Shown here piece after piece: positions 8,576 to 18,033 of a DNA stretch of 64,000 nucleotides; the stretch's first letter is position 1; each line of letters opens with the position of its first letter. The notes below the pieces were generated by a model, which was given only the letters and a program-made list of their open reading frames with translations, did not search any database and was not told the DNA's origin. A program made the position numbers and the translations under genes. The DNA is from Falsiroseomonas stagni DSM 19981 (GTDB lineage: Bacteria; Pseudomonadota; Alphaproteobacteria; Acetobacterales; Acetobacteraceae): contig NZ_FOSQ01000011.1 in assembly GCF_900114315.1 (NCBI RefSeq), forward strand, positions 119,429-183,428. Direction: 5' to 3'.

Positions 8576-9274
8576 ATGGACTACGCGTCCTTCCTGCGCA
8601 GCCAGTGGCAGGATCTGGTGGATGCCTGGCTCGGCCTGGATGACCGGCTGGGCATGAACACCGCCTGGATCGCGCTGCCGGACCTGACCTGGGTGGCGAA
8701 GCTGGCGGAGCCCGGCTTCCCCGGTGGTGCCGGCCGCTGGTCCCCCCTGCCCGGCACCCCACCGACCGAGGCGCTGATGCGCCACGACGGCAAGGCGCGC
8801 CCGCAGCTCTGGGTGAAGCCGCAGGACAAGGAGGAAGGCGATGGGCGCTACGCCGCCTACTGGGCCGCCTTCGTGAAGCAGTTGGGCCATGCCGCGCCGG
8901 CATCCGAGGTGGCGGGCCAGAAGCTCGCCGTGGACCATCTCTTCCCGGAAACGGCGGCGGCGCGGCGGGGCTGGCTGCTGGTGCGGACCATGCCGGTGGA
9001 CCGACGGTCCAACAGCCTGCTGGGCAGCACGACGGAGAAGGTGGACGCCAATCGCGGCGGGGTGCACCGCCCCCGCAAGGCGACGGCCCTGACCATCGCC
9101 AAGGTCACGGGCTTCCAGGGCAGCTTCGCGCGCCGCCACGACCCGAAGGCGATCGCGGCGGCGCTGCTGGCGCATCTGCGCGCCTGCGGCCTGGTGGTGC
9201 CGGATGGCGTGCTGCTGCCGGATGACGAGGAAGGCGGGATGATCGCGGGGCTGATCGGCTTCTATCGCCGCTGA
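8576..9274 (+). CDS. conserved hypothetical protein downstream of cynS
   Basis: A 232-residue protein of unknown function. It has no signal peptide or membrane segment. The central stretch AVDHLFPETAAARRG followed by VRTMPVDRRSNSLLGS has a D-H pair and conserved Arg/Asn that recall HNH-type or recombination-associated proteins, but this is only a pattern resemblance. A strong ribosome site (GGAGGGAGG) precedes the ATG, supporting expression. It lies 73 nt after cynS in the same direction, and ends 1 nt before the convergent glpD end, leaving no room for a terminator. Confidence 0.7.
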   Translation: MDYASFLRSQWQDLVDAWLGLDDRLGMNTAWIALPDLTWVAKLAEPGFPGGAGRWSPLPGTPPTEALMRHDGKARPQLWVKPQDKEEGDGRYAAYWAAFVKQLGHAAPASEVAGQKLAVDHLFPETAAARRGWLLVRTMPVDRRSNSLLGSTTEKVDANRGGVHRPRKATALTIAKVTGFQGSFARRHDPKAIAAALLAHLRACGLVVPDGVLLPDDEEGGMIAGLIGFYRR

Positions 9275-10753
9275 CTACGCGCCCATCGCCACCGCGACGG
9301 CATCACGCTCCGTCGCCGTCATGTGCAGGCCGAGGCGCGAGCGGCGCCACAGCACGTCCTCCGCCGTGCGGGCCCATTCCTCCCGCACCAGCCAGTCGAT
9401 CTCCCGCTGCGTCAGGCCCGCGCCGTAGTCCCGGCCCAGCGCCTGCCAGCCCTCCGCATCGCCGATCAGCGCGGGCACTTCGCTGCCATAGGCGCGCAGC
9501 AGGCGGGCGCGGGTGTCGGCGGGCAGCCAGGGATAACGCACCGCGAGGTCCGCCTCCATCGCGGCCAGGTCGCGGCCGCCGAAATCGCCGCCGGGCAAGG
9601 GTGCCGTATCGGTCCAGGACTTCGCATCGCGGCCGAGCGCCTGCGCCACCTTCTCCACCGCTTCCTCCGCCAGGCGGCGATAGGTGGTGATCTTGCCGCC
9701 ATAGATCGACAGCAGCGGCGCCGCTTCCGTGTCCAGCTTCAGCACATAGTCCCGCGTGACGGCGGAGGGATTGTCCGCGCCGTCATCGTACAGCGGCCGC
9801 ACCCCGGCATAGGACCAGACGATGTCCGCCGGCGTCACGGGCTTGCGGAACTGGCGCGTGACGGCGGCGCAGAGATACTCGGCCTCCTCCGCAGTGCAAT
9901 GCGCCGTCGCGGCATCGCCCTCATGCGGCACATCGGTGGTGCCGATGAGGGAGAAGCGGCCCTGGTAGGGAATGACGAAGACGACGCGCCGGTCATCATT
10001 CTGCAGGATATAGGCCTGCGTGCCCTCATACAGCGCGGGGACGACGATGTGGCTGCCGCGGATCAGGCGCACGCTGCCGGCGGGCTTGGCATGCGCGGCA
10101 TCCTGCGCCGACAGCACCCAGGGGCCGGCGGCGTTCACCATGGCGCGGGCGCGCACGGCGCTGTCGCTGCCATCGGCGCCGCGCAGGCGGGCGGTCCAGC
10201 CCTCCGCATCACGCTCCGCCCCCGCGAAGGCGGTGCGGACGCGGATATCGGCGCCACGGCGCGCGGCGTCCTTCGCGTTCAGCACGACCAGGCGGCTGTC
10301 CTCCACCCAGCAATCGGAATAGGCGAAGCCGGCGGCGATGCTCTCCGACAGCGGCGTGCCATAGGCGTGACGGTGGAAATCCAGGCTCTCCGCCGGCGGC
10401 AGGCTGACGCGGCGCGCCAGATGGTCATACAGGAACAGCCCCGTGCGGATCAGCCAGCGCGGCCGCATCTCCGGCCGGTGCGGCAGCACGAAGCGCATGG
10501 GCCAGACGATGTGGGGCGCGATCTTCAGCATCACCTCGCGCTCCGCCAGCGCTTCCCGCACCAGGCGGAACTCATAGTGTTCGAGGTAGCGGAGACCGCC
10601 ATGGATCAGCTTGGAGGAGTTGGAGGAGGTGGCGCCCGCGAGGTCGCCCCGCTCCACCAGGCAGACGGAGAGGCCGCGGCCCACGGCATCGCGCGCGATG
10701 CCGACACCGTTGATGCCGCCGCCGATGACGAGAAGGTCGAAGGGTTCAGCCAT
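9275..10753 (-). CDS. glpD: glycerol-3-phosphate dehydrogenase, FAD-dependent
   Basis: A 492-residue membrane-associated flavoenzyme oxidising sn-glycerol 3-phosphate to dihydroxyacetone phosphate. The N-terminal FAD motif is LLVIGGGINGVGIARDA, followed by ATSSNSSKLIHGGLRYLEHYEF, a GlpD hallmark; YGGKITTYRRLAEEAVE is the usual C-terminal block. It is the last gene of the DeoR-HAD-phnDCEE-glpD operon, 5 nt after the second phnE. Its place there implies that the imported compound yields glycerol 3-phosphate. Confidence 0.95.
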   Translation of the reverse strand: MAEPFDLLVIGGGINGVGIARDAVGRGLSVCLVERGDLAGATSSNSSKLIHGGLRYLEHYEFRLVREALAEREVMLKIAPHIVWPMRFVLPHRPEMRPRWLIRTGLFLYDHLARRVSLPPAESLDFHRHAYGTPLSESIAAGFAYSDCWVEDSRLVVLNAKDAARRGADIRVRTAFAGAERDAEGWTARLRGADGSDSAVRARAMVNAAGPWVLSAQDAAHAKPAGSVRLIRGSHIVVPALYEGTQAYILQNDDRRVVFVIPYQGRFSLIGTTDVPHEGDAATAHCTAEEAEYLCAAVTRQFRKPVTPADIVWSYAGVRPLYDDGADNPSAVTRDYVLKLDTEAAPLLSIYGGKITTYRRLAEEAVEKVAQALGRDAKSWTDTAPLPGGDFGGRDLAAMEADLAVRYPWLPADTRARLLRAYGSEVPALIGDAEGWQALGRDYGAGLTQREIDWLVREEWARTAEDVLWRRSRLGLHMTATERDAVAVAMGA

Positions 10754-10758
10754 GGTTG

Positions 10759-11580
10759 TCAGATCAGCCTGGCGCGGATGCGCGTGACGACGATTTCCGC
10801 GATCACCACCACCGCGAGGATGGCGAGCAGCACGGTCGCGACGCGGTCCCACTGGAAGAAGTTGATGGCGTCGTCGAGTACGACGCCGATTCCACCGGCA
10901 CCGACCAGGCCGAGCACGGCGGATTCACGGACATTGATGTCCCAGCGGAACAGCGCGATGCCCCAGAAGGCCGGCTGCACCTGCGGCCAGACGCCCTTGA
11001 GCATGATGCTGCCCCAGGGCGCGCCGGCCGCCGTCAGTGCCTCCAGCGGGCCGGGCGAGGTTTCCTCCAGCGCCTCCGCCAGCAGCTTGCCGACGAAGCC
11101 GATGCTGCGGAAGGCGATGGCGAAGGTGCCGGCGGCGGGGCCCGGGCCGAAGACGGCGACGAAGATCAGCGCCCAGACCAGGGAATTCACGGAACGGGAG
11201 GACACCAGGATCAGCTGCGCCGTCACGTTCAGCACGGGAATGCGGCAGATGTTCCGCGCCGCCATCAGCGCGATCGGGATCGCGAGGAACAGCGACAGGA
11301 TGGTGCCGAGCGTCGCGATGTGCAGCGTCTCCACCAGCGCCGCATGGACATGCGGGTAGTAATGCGCGGCATCGGGCGGCCACATGCGGACCAGCAGGTC
11401 CGCCATCTGTTCCGGTGCGTCGGCCAGGAATTCCGGGATGATGTCGATGCTGCGCACCGCCCAGACCGTGGCGGCAACGACCGCGAGCCAGACCAGCCAG
11501 CGGCCGATCGCTTCCGCCGGCGTCAGGTAGGTCCATTCCCGCATCAGGGGCTTCATGCCAGGGGCCATGGTATTGTTCAT
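10759..11580 (-). CDS. phnE: PhnE-type ABC transporter permease (second copy)
   Basis: A 273-residue PhnE-family permease. It shows about six membrane segments, the conserved block SSRSVNSLVWALIFVAVFG and the C-terminal NVRESAVLGLVGAGGIG typical of PhnE. It starts inside the stop of the other phnE copy (ATGA). Two tandem phnE genes, as here, are common in PhnCDE systems and form a heterodimeric channel. Substrates of PhnCDE-type importers include phosphonates, phosphite and glycerophosphodiesters. Confidence 0.9.
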   Translation of the reverse strand: MNNTMAPGMKPLMREWTYLTPAEAIGRWLVWLAVVAATVWAVRSIDIIPEFLADAPEQMADLLVRMWPPDAAHYYPHVHAALVETLHIATLGTILSLFLAIPIALMAARNICRIPVLNVTAQLILVSSRSVNSLVWALIFVAVFGPGPAAGTFAIAFRSIGFVGKLLAEALEETSPGPLEALTAAGAPWGSIMLKGVWPQVQPAFWGIALFRWDINVRESAVLGLVGAGGIGVVLDDAINFFQWDRVATVLLAILAVVVIAEIVVTRIRARLI

Positions 11581-12362
11581 CGAAGCGCCGCCCGGATACG
11601 GCCGGAGACAAGCTCCGCCACGAAGATCAATGCAATGATGGACAGCAGGATGGCGCAGACGAAGTCGTAGTCGAAGCGCTTGAAGGCGGCGAAGAGCGTG
11701 CCGCCGATGCCACCCGCGCCGACGATGCCGACCAGCGTCGAGTTCCGGAGATTGCTGTCCAGCTGGTAGAGCGAGAAGCCGATGAAGCGCGACGCCACCT
11801 GCGGCAGCACGCCATAGAGCAGCACGGCGCCAGGCCCCGCGCCGGTGGCGCGGATGGCTTCCACCTGCTTCATGCTGATCTCCTCCACCGCTTCCGCGAA
11901 CAGCTTGGCGACGAAGCCCATGGAGGCGACGGTCAGCGCCGCCACGCCTGCCAGCGCCCCGAAGCCGAGCGCCTTCACGAACAGGATCGCGACGATGACG
12001 TAGTGCAGGCTGCGGCACACCGCGATGACGCCGCGGATGGGCGCGCTGATCCAGGCTGGCGCCAAATTGCGCGCCGCCATCAGGCCGAGGGGCAGGGAGA
12101 TGATGATGCCGAGCACCGTGGACAGCACCGCGATCTGCAGGCTCTCCAGCATGCCTTCCAGCAGCAATTCCCAGCGCGCGAAATTCGGCGGCACCATGCG
12201 CGCCAGGAAGCGCCCGGCCTCCCCGAAGCCGACCGAGAGCCGTGCCCAGGAGATGTCGAGCTGCCCGATGGCGTAGAGGCTGTAGAGCGCGACGGCGATC
12301 AGGCCGATGCGCGCCGTCCAGCTGGGCTTGAAGGCCTCCCGCGCCGCGACGGTCGCGCTCAC
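11577..12362 (-). CDS. phnE: PhnE-type ABC transporter permease (first copy)
   Basis: A 261-residue permease, homologous to the following gene, with [18 protein letters not shown] and [21 protein letters not shown] as family blocks. The start is taken as GTG at 12362, which overlaps the phnC stop as GTGA; an in-frame TTG at 12368 is a weaker alternative. It forms the membrane channel together with the second PhnE. Confidence 0.9.
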   Translation of the reverse strand: MSATVAAREAFKPSWTARIGLIAVALYSLYAIGQLDISWARLSVGFGEAGRFLARMVPPNFARWELLLEGMLESLQIAVLSTVLGIIISLPLGLMAARNLAPAWISAPIRGVIAVCRSLHYVIVAILFVKALGFGALAGVAALTVASMGFVAKLFAEAVEEISMKQVEAIRATGAGPGAVLLYGVLPQVASRFIGFSLYQLDSNLRNSTLVGIVGAGGIGGTLFAAFKRFDYDFVCAILLSIIALIFVAELVSGRIRAALR

Positions 12363-13120
12363 AGCCAATCCTCGCCGCCATAGATCTGGCGCAGGTGGTG
12401 GGGCTGGAGGTCGCCGGGCGGACCATCGAAGACCACGCGGCCGCCTTCCATGCCGACGATCCGGTTCGCGAAGCGCTTCGCGAGTTCGACATTGTGGATG
12501 TTGATGACGACAGGGACATTCGCGGCCTGCGTCAGGCGCGCCAGCAGTTCCATGATCTCCACCGCCGTCTTGGGGTCGAGCGAACTGGTCGGCTCATCCG
12601 CCAGCAGCAGCGCGGGGCGCTGCATCAGCGCGCGCGCGATGCCGACGCGCTGGCGCTGGCCGCCGGAGAGCGCATCGGCGCGCCGCGTCGCATGGTCCGG
12701 CAGCCCGACCGCGTCCAGCAATTCGAAGGCCAGCGCGATGTCCTCGGCCGGATATTTCCGCAGCCAGGCGCGCCACAGCGGCACATAGCCGAGGCGGCCG
12801 GAAAGCACGTTCTCCATCACCGTCAGGCGTTCGACCAGATTGTATTCCTGGAACACCATGCCGATGCGCCGCCGCGCCAGGCGCAGCTGCCCGCCGCTGA
12901 TGCCGGTGAGCGGTGCGCCATCCAGCGTGATCTCGCCCCGTGTCGGCTCCACCAGCCGGTTGATGCAGCGGATCAGCGTGGATTTGCCGGTGCCGGAGGG
13001 GCCGATGATGGCGGTGATCCCCTCCGGCGCCAGATCGAGGTCGATGCCGCGCAGCACGGGCTTGCCGGGCACGTATTCCTTGACGAGGCCCTTGATGACG
13101 AGCCCTTGCCGCGCGGACAT
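12359..13120 (-). CDS. phnC: PhnC-type ABC transporter ATP-binding protein
   Basis: A 253-residue ATPase with Walker [10 protein letters not shown] (residues 40-48), signature [15 protein letters not shown], Walker [13 protein letters not shown] and H-loop [15 protein letters not shown]. The last three features match PhnC closely. The ATG lies 2 nt after the phnD stop. There are no C-P lyase genes (phnGHIJKLM) nearby, so a phosphonate-degrading role is not supported by context. Confidence 0.93.
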   Translation of the reverse strand: MSARQGLVIKGLVKEYVPGKPVLRGIDLDLAPEGITAIIGPSGTGKSTLIRCINRLVEPTRGEITLDGAPLTGISGGQLRLARRRIGMVFQEYNLVERLTVMENVLSGRLGYVPLWRAWLRKYPAEDIALAFELLDAVGLPDHATRRADALSGGQRQRVGIARALMQRPALLLADEPTSSLDPKTAVEIMELLARLTQAANVPVVINIHNVELAKRFANRIVGMEGGRVVFDGPPGDLQPHHLRQIYGGEDWL

Positions 13121-13122
13121 GG

Positions 13123-14204
<1,082 letters not shown>

Positions 14205-14208
<4 letters not shown>

Positions 14209-15062
14209 GGACGGGGGTTCCTCTCCGGGTTGTTGCGGGCCGCGATCACGGCCTCGGTGAATTCGACGAAGCCGGCGCCGCCCTCGGCGCTGGCGATATA
14301 GGCGGGGGGCGTGGCCATGTCCGGCAGGAAGGGCGCGACATTCGCGACGCCCACGGAAAGCGGGATCCGGCCGAACATGGGCGCATCGTTCGGGCTGTCG
14401 CCGAGGAAGGCAACCCGGTCCAGCACCTCGTCCACGGGCTGCCACAGCGTGGCGAAGAGGTTCTCGACCCCCGCCCGCTTGTCCCAGTCGCCCATCCAGG
14501 CGTTGACATGGATGGAGGAGACCTTCGCGGCCGCGCCGCCTGCCTGGAAGATCGCGGCGATGCGCGCCGCGGCGCCGGGAGCCAGCGGGCCGACATCCTC
14601 GGCGAAATCCACGGCCACGTCGAACAGGCGGAAGGGCTGGTCGGCCGCGATGGCGCTGCCCGGCACCGCCCGCAGCGCCTGCGCGGCCAGGGCATCGAGC
14701 GTCGCACGGCGGGCCAGGCGATCACCCTCCGGCTGGGCCTGCCAGCGGCGCATGCGACGGCCGGCCTGGTCCAGCGAATACCAGAGCGCGCCATTCTCCC
14801 CCACCACGGCGGCGACAGGCCAGAAGCGCGCGATCATGTCGCACCAGCCGGCGGGGCGGCCGGTCACGGGCACCACCTGGATGCCGGCATCGCGCAGCCT
14901 CTCCAGCGCGGCATAGGCGCTGGCGTCGAGGCGCCCCTGGGTGGTGATGGTGTCGTCGATATCGGCCAGCACCCAGCGCAGCCCGGCCAGCGCCCGGGGC
15001 GGGGCCTGGTGGAGCGGGACCGGGGCGGGGCACGGCGTCTCGGACAGGGTGGGCGCTTTCAT
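14205..15062 (-). CDS. HAD-superfamily phosphatase (sucrose/mannosylglycerate-phosphatase-like)
   Basis: A 285-residue HAD hydrolase of the Cof/SPP type. Motif I is DIDDT (D34, D36), motif II lies in VVPVTGRPAGW, and motif IV is VAFLGDSPNDAPMF. The large alpha/beta cap between motifs II and III places it with phosphatases of sugar or glyceryl phosphates. It begins 63 nt after the DeoR gene and overlaps phnD, so it probably dephosphorylates the compound imported by the PhnCDE system or a product of it. The start at 15062 is preferred to ATG 15110, which would run into the intergenic half-sites. Confidence 0.85.
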
Positions 15063-15076
15063 GACGTTTTCATGAC

Positions 15077-15102
15077 TGTGGCAGGTACGATATTGAATGT
15101 GG
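15077..15102. promoter_or_regulatory. direct TGTGG half-sites upstream of the HAD-phn-glpD operon
   Basis: TGTGG occurs at 15077-15081 and 15098-15102, 21 bp apart (two helical turns), in the short gap between the DeoR gene and the HAD gene. The second reads ATGTGG, identical to a half of the palindrome upstream of the DeoR gene. It may be an internal DeoR binding site. Confidence 0.35.
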
Positions 15103-15125
15103 AGGGTCAAATAGAATGCGGCCGA

Positions 15126-15908
15126 TCACGGCCCCGCGACCGTCACCGCCACCCCGGCCTCCGCCAAAGCGCGGGCCAGGGCGCCTTCGGGCGCGCGATC
15201 GGTGACGAGGTCGGTCAACTCCGCCATGGGGCAGATGCGTTCCAGCACCTCCCGCCCGAATTTTTCCGAATCCGCCAGCAGGATGCGGCGGGTGGCGCGG
15301 GCGAGCATGGCGCGCTTCACCCAGGCGGCCCGGCTGTTGGCATCGCAGGGCCCCTCCGCCGTCAGGCCCGTGGCGCCGACGAACGCCACGTCGGCGTTGA
15401 AGCGGGCGAGGAAGGCGCCGGTCTCCGGCCCATAGACGCCCTGCTCCGCGGCGCTGACATCGCCGGGGCAGAGGATCACCCGCGCGCTCTCCGCCAGATC
15501 CTGGGCGGCCCGCAGGCTGTTGGTCAGCACCGTCACCGCCATGCCGCGCGCCGCCAGCGCCCGGGCGGCATGGCCGGTGGTGCTGCCGGCATCCAGCATC
15601 ACCACGGCACCCGGCGCCAGCATGGCGGCCGCCGCGGCGCCGATCCGCGCGCGCTCCGCCACCGCCATCGTCTCCCGCGACGACAATTCGGGCTGCAACC
15701 CCGCATGGACCACGCTGGCGCCGCCATAGGTGCGGCGGACGGCGCCCTGGCTGGTGAGTTCCTCGATGTCCCGGCGCACCGTCTCCGCCGCCACGCCGAA
15801 CTGGAGCGCGAGCGCGGAAATCCGCACCGTGGGGTCGGTGGCCAGGGCGGCGAGGATGCTGCGGTGGCGCTCCGCCTTGGACGGGGCGCCGCTGGGGCGG
15901 CGGGGCAT
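15126..15908 (-). CDS. DeoR/GlpR-family transcriptional repressor
   Basis: A 260-residue DeoR-type regulator. The N-terminal winged helix (RHRSILAALATDPTVRISALALQFGVAAETVRRD, written here only to mark residues 13-46) leads into the DeoR signature GAVRRTYGGA; the C-terminal sugar-phosphate sensor domain contains LDAGSTTGHAAR and LTNSLRAAQDLA. The start at 15908 is chosen because an ATG at 15926 would put the palindromic operator inside the gene. It heads the phn-glpD operon and is divergent from a PfkB kinase. GlpR, its relative, senses glycerol 3-phosphate; CsqR, another, controls sulfoquinovose genes. Confidence 0.92.
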   Translation of the reverse strand: MPRRPSGAPSKAERHRSILAALATDPTVRISALALQFGVAAETVRRDIEELTSQGAVRRTYGGASVVHAGLQPELSSRETMAVAERARIGAAAAAMLAPGAVVMLDAGSTTGHAARALAARGMAVTVLTNSLRAAQDLAESARVILCPGDVSAAEQGVYGPETGAFLARFNADVAFVGATGLTAEGPCDANSRAAWVKRAMLARATRRILLADSEKFGREVLERICPMAELTDLVTDRAPEGALARALAEAGVAVTVAGP

Positions 15909-15926
15909 ATGTGGAAGGTGCCACAT
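15909..15926. promoter_or_regulatory. palindromic DeoR operator candidate
   Basis: ATGTGG-aaggtg-CCACAT is a perfect inverted repeat (6-bp arms, 6-bp spacer) in the 76-bp gap between the divergent DeoR and PfkB genes, directly abutting the DeoR start codon. Autoregulation and control of the kinase are likely. Confidence 0.55.
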
Positions 15927-15984
15927 TCGCGTGCCGCCGCCAACCGATCTTCCGGGACCGGGGGTGCGGTGCCATCGTCACGCC

Positions 15985-16878
15985 ATGACCGCCCCCCGCA
16001 TCGCCTGCATCGGCATGGCCGCGCTCGACCGCACCTACCGCATGCCGCGCCTGCCGCCGGCGCCGGGGAAGTACATCGCGTCGGGCTACAGCGATGTCGG
16101 CGGCGGCATGGCGGCCACGGCCTCCGTCGCGGTCGCCAGGCTCGGGGGCGATGCGCTCTGGGTCGGGCGCACGGGCGACGATCCCGCGGGGGAATGGCTG
16201 CGCGCGGGGCTGGCGGCGCGCGGCGTGCGGCACCTGCCGGAACTGGTGGCGCCCGGCGGCATCACGCCCAATTCCGCCGTGCTGGTGGACCCGGAGGGAG
16301 AGCGCATCCTGGCCGTCTTCCCCGGCGCCGGCCTGGTGGAGCAGCCGCGCTTCGCGCTGGATGGCGTCGCCGCCGTCATGGCCGATCCCCGCTGGGCGGA
16401 TGGCGCCGCCCATGCCTTCACGCTCGCCCGCGCCATGGGCATCCCCCGCGTGCTGGATGGGGAGGTCGGCGCCGGCCAGATCCTGCACCGCCTGGCGCCG
16501 ATGGCGGACCACATCCTGTTCTCCGAGCGCGGCCTCCGGGAGTTCACCGGCATCGACGATCCCGCGGCGGCGCTCGCCGCCGTCGCCGCGCGCTTCGATG
16601 CCGTGCTGGCCGTCACGCTCGGCGCCGCGGGCAGCCTGTGGTGGCGCGACGGTGACGCGCATCCCCTGCCCGCCCCCGTGGTCCAGGCGGTGGATACGAC
16701 GGGCTGCGGCGATGTCTTCCACGGCGCCTATGCGCTGGCGATCGCGGAGGGTGCTTCGGTCGACCATGCCGCGCGCTTCGCCACCGCGGCGGCCGCGCTG
16801 AAGGCCGAAGCCGGCAGCGGCTGGGATGCCGCGCCGGGCCGCGCGGCGGTGGAGGCGCTGCTGGCGCGCGGCTGGTAG
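15985..16878 (+). CDS. PfkB-family carbohydrate kinase, YihV (sulfofructose kinase)-like
   Basis: A 297-residue ribokinase-fold kinase. The N-terminal ACIGMAALDRTYRMP and GKYIASGYSDVGGGMAATA resemble E. coli YihV, which has the same pattern including the glycine-rich substrate loop. The C-terminal anion-hole and catalytic motif is DTTGCGDVFHGAYA (usually DTTGAGD), with D as the base. The similarity to YihV was judged by eye. There is no sulfoquinovose isomerase or aldolase in the window, so the substrate may be another ketose or a phosphosugar. It is divergent from the DeoR gene and shares its operator. Confidence 0.85.
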   Translation: MTAPRIACIGMAALDRTYRMPRLPPAPGKYIASGYSDVGGGMAATASVAVARLGGDALWVGRTGDDPAGEWLRAGLAARGVRHLPELVAPGGITPNSAVLVDPEGERILAVFPGAGLVEQPRFALDGVAAVMADPRWADGAAHAFTLARAMGIPRVLDGEVGAGQILHRLAPMADHILFSERGLREFTGIDDPAAALAAVAARFDAVLAVTLGAAGSLWWRDGDAHPLPAPVVQAVDTTGCGDVFHGAYALAIAEGASVDHAARFATAAAALKAEAGSGWDAAPGRAAVEALLARGW

Positions 16879-16916
16879 CGGCCGCCGGGCGTGGCGGCCG
16901 AAGGCCGGCGCCTTCG
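16879..16916. terminator. paired hairpins between convergent kinase and TctC genes
   Basis: Two perfect hairpins lie in tandem: CGGCCGCC-N6-GGCGGCCG (16879-16900) and CGAAGGC-CGGC-GCCTTCG (16899-16916, sharing two bases). They occupy the 48-bp gap between convergent genes and could terminate both. There is no U-tract. Confidence 0.5.
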
Positions 16917-16926
16917 CGCCCCGGTG

Positions 16927-17901
16927 TCAGTCCACCGTGATGCCCATGCCCGGGATCAGCCGCGCCCAGCGCTCCCGTTCCGTCCGCAGCATGGTGGCGG
17001 CCTGTTCCGCGGTGCCGCCCACGGGCTCCGCCCCCAGGCTCCGCATCCAGGCCACGGCTTCGGGGGTGCGGATGGCGCGGTTGAGTTCGCCGTTCAGCCG
17101 CGCCACCACCGCCGGCGGCAGGCCCTTCGGCCCGACCACGACCTGCCAGGACGACACCGTCAGTTCCGGCAGGCCGAGTTCGGCGAAGGTCGGCACATCC
17201 GGCAGCGCGGCGCTGCGCGTCGCCGTCGTCACCGCGATGGCGCGCACGCGCCCGTCCCGCGCCAGCGGGATGGTGGTTGTGACATTGTCCACGAACAGCT
17301 TGATCTCGCCGCCCATGATCGCCGTCAGCGCCGCGGCCGAACCGCGATAGGTGATGTGCTGCAGGTTGAGCCCCAGCGCGCGGGACATCAGCGCGCCGGT
17401 CAGGTGGTTGGACGATCCCGGCCCGACGGAGGCGTAGGGTTCCTCCGGCCGGCGCCGCAGCCATTCCACGAAGGCCGGCCAGGCCTGGGGCACGTCCATG
17501 CCGGCCACGATGACGTTGGGCTGGTCCCAGACATGAATCAGCGGCGTGAAATCCTCCGCCGCGTTGTAGGGCAGGCGCCCTGGCGTCAGCGCCGGATTCA
17601 CCGCCAGCGGCCCCATGGGGGACAACGAGATGGTCAGGCCATCCGGCTGCGCCTTGGCCGCCGCGTCCAGCGCCAGCTGCGCGCCAGCGCCCGGGCGGTT
17701 TTCCACCACCACCGTCTGGCCCAGCGCCTGCGTCAGGCTGTCCGCCAGGCGCCGCGCCAGCAGATCCGCCGCGCCGCCGGGCGGGAAGCCGACCAGCAGG
17801 CGCATGGGCCGGGCCGGCTGCCAGGCCGCCTGGGCGGAGGCCCCGCTTGTGATCGCCACCGCCGGCAGCAGCCCTGCCATCGCCCGTCGCGTGATCCGCA
17901 T
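16927..17901 (-). CDS. TctC/Bug-family periplasmic binding protein
   Basis: A 324-residue binding protein of the tripartite tricarboxylate transporter family. A Tat-like signal (RITRRAMAGLLPAVAITSGASAQ) leads to MRLLVGFPPGGAADLLARRLAD, and VVVENRPGAGAQLALDAAAK is the usual second block. No tctA or tctB membrane genes are nearby, so it is an orphan Bug protein of the type amplified in Burkholderiales and Acetobacteraceae. It is divergent from the amine dehydrogenase genes, and may sense or deliver their substrate (inference). Confidence 0.9.
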   Translation of the reverse strand: MRITRRAMAGLLPAVAITSGASAQAAWQPARPMRLLVGFPPGGAADLLARRLADSLTQALGQTVVVENRPGAGAQLALDAAAKAQPDGLTISLSPMGPLAVNPALTPGRLPYNAAEDFTPLIHVWDQPNVIVAGMDVPQAWPAFVEWLRRRPEEPYASVGPGSSNHLTGALMSRALGLNLQHITYRGSAAALTAIMGGEIKLFVDNVTTTIPLARDGRVRAIAVTTATRSAALPDVPTFAELGLPELTVSSWQVVVGPKGLPPAVVARLNGELNRAIRTPEAVAWMRSLGAEPVGGTAEQAATMLRTERERWARLIPGMGITVD

Positions 17902-18033
17902 CGTCCCATCCCCTGCCTGCCTGTGGGATACAGGCTACACACACCCGGGAAGCGTCGTGAAGGCGTGCCGTGTGGCTGCCGCTTCCCGATCTCCGCCCCT
18001 ATGCTCCGCGCCGTGCTGCAAGGGGGATGGCCG

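Noticed and set aside
15985..16878. Full sulfoquinovose (sulfo-EMP) pathway.
   Set aside because: Only a YihV-like kinase and a DeoR regulator are present; no sulfoquinovosidase, isomerase, aldolase or exporter is seen.
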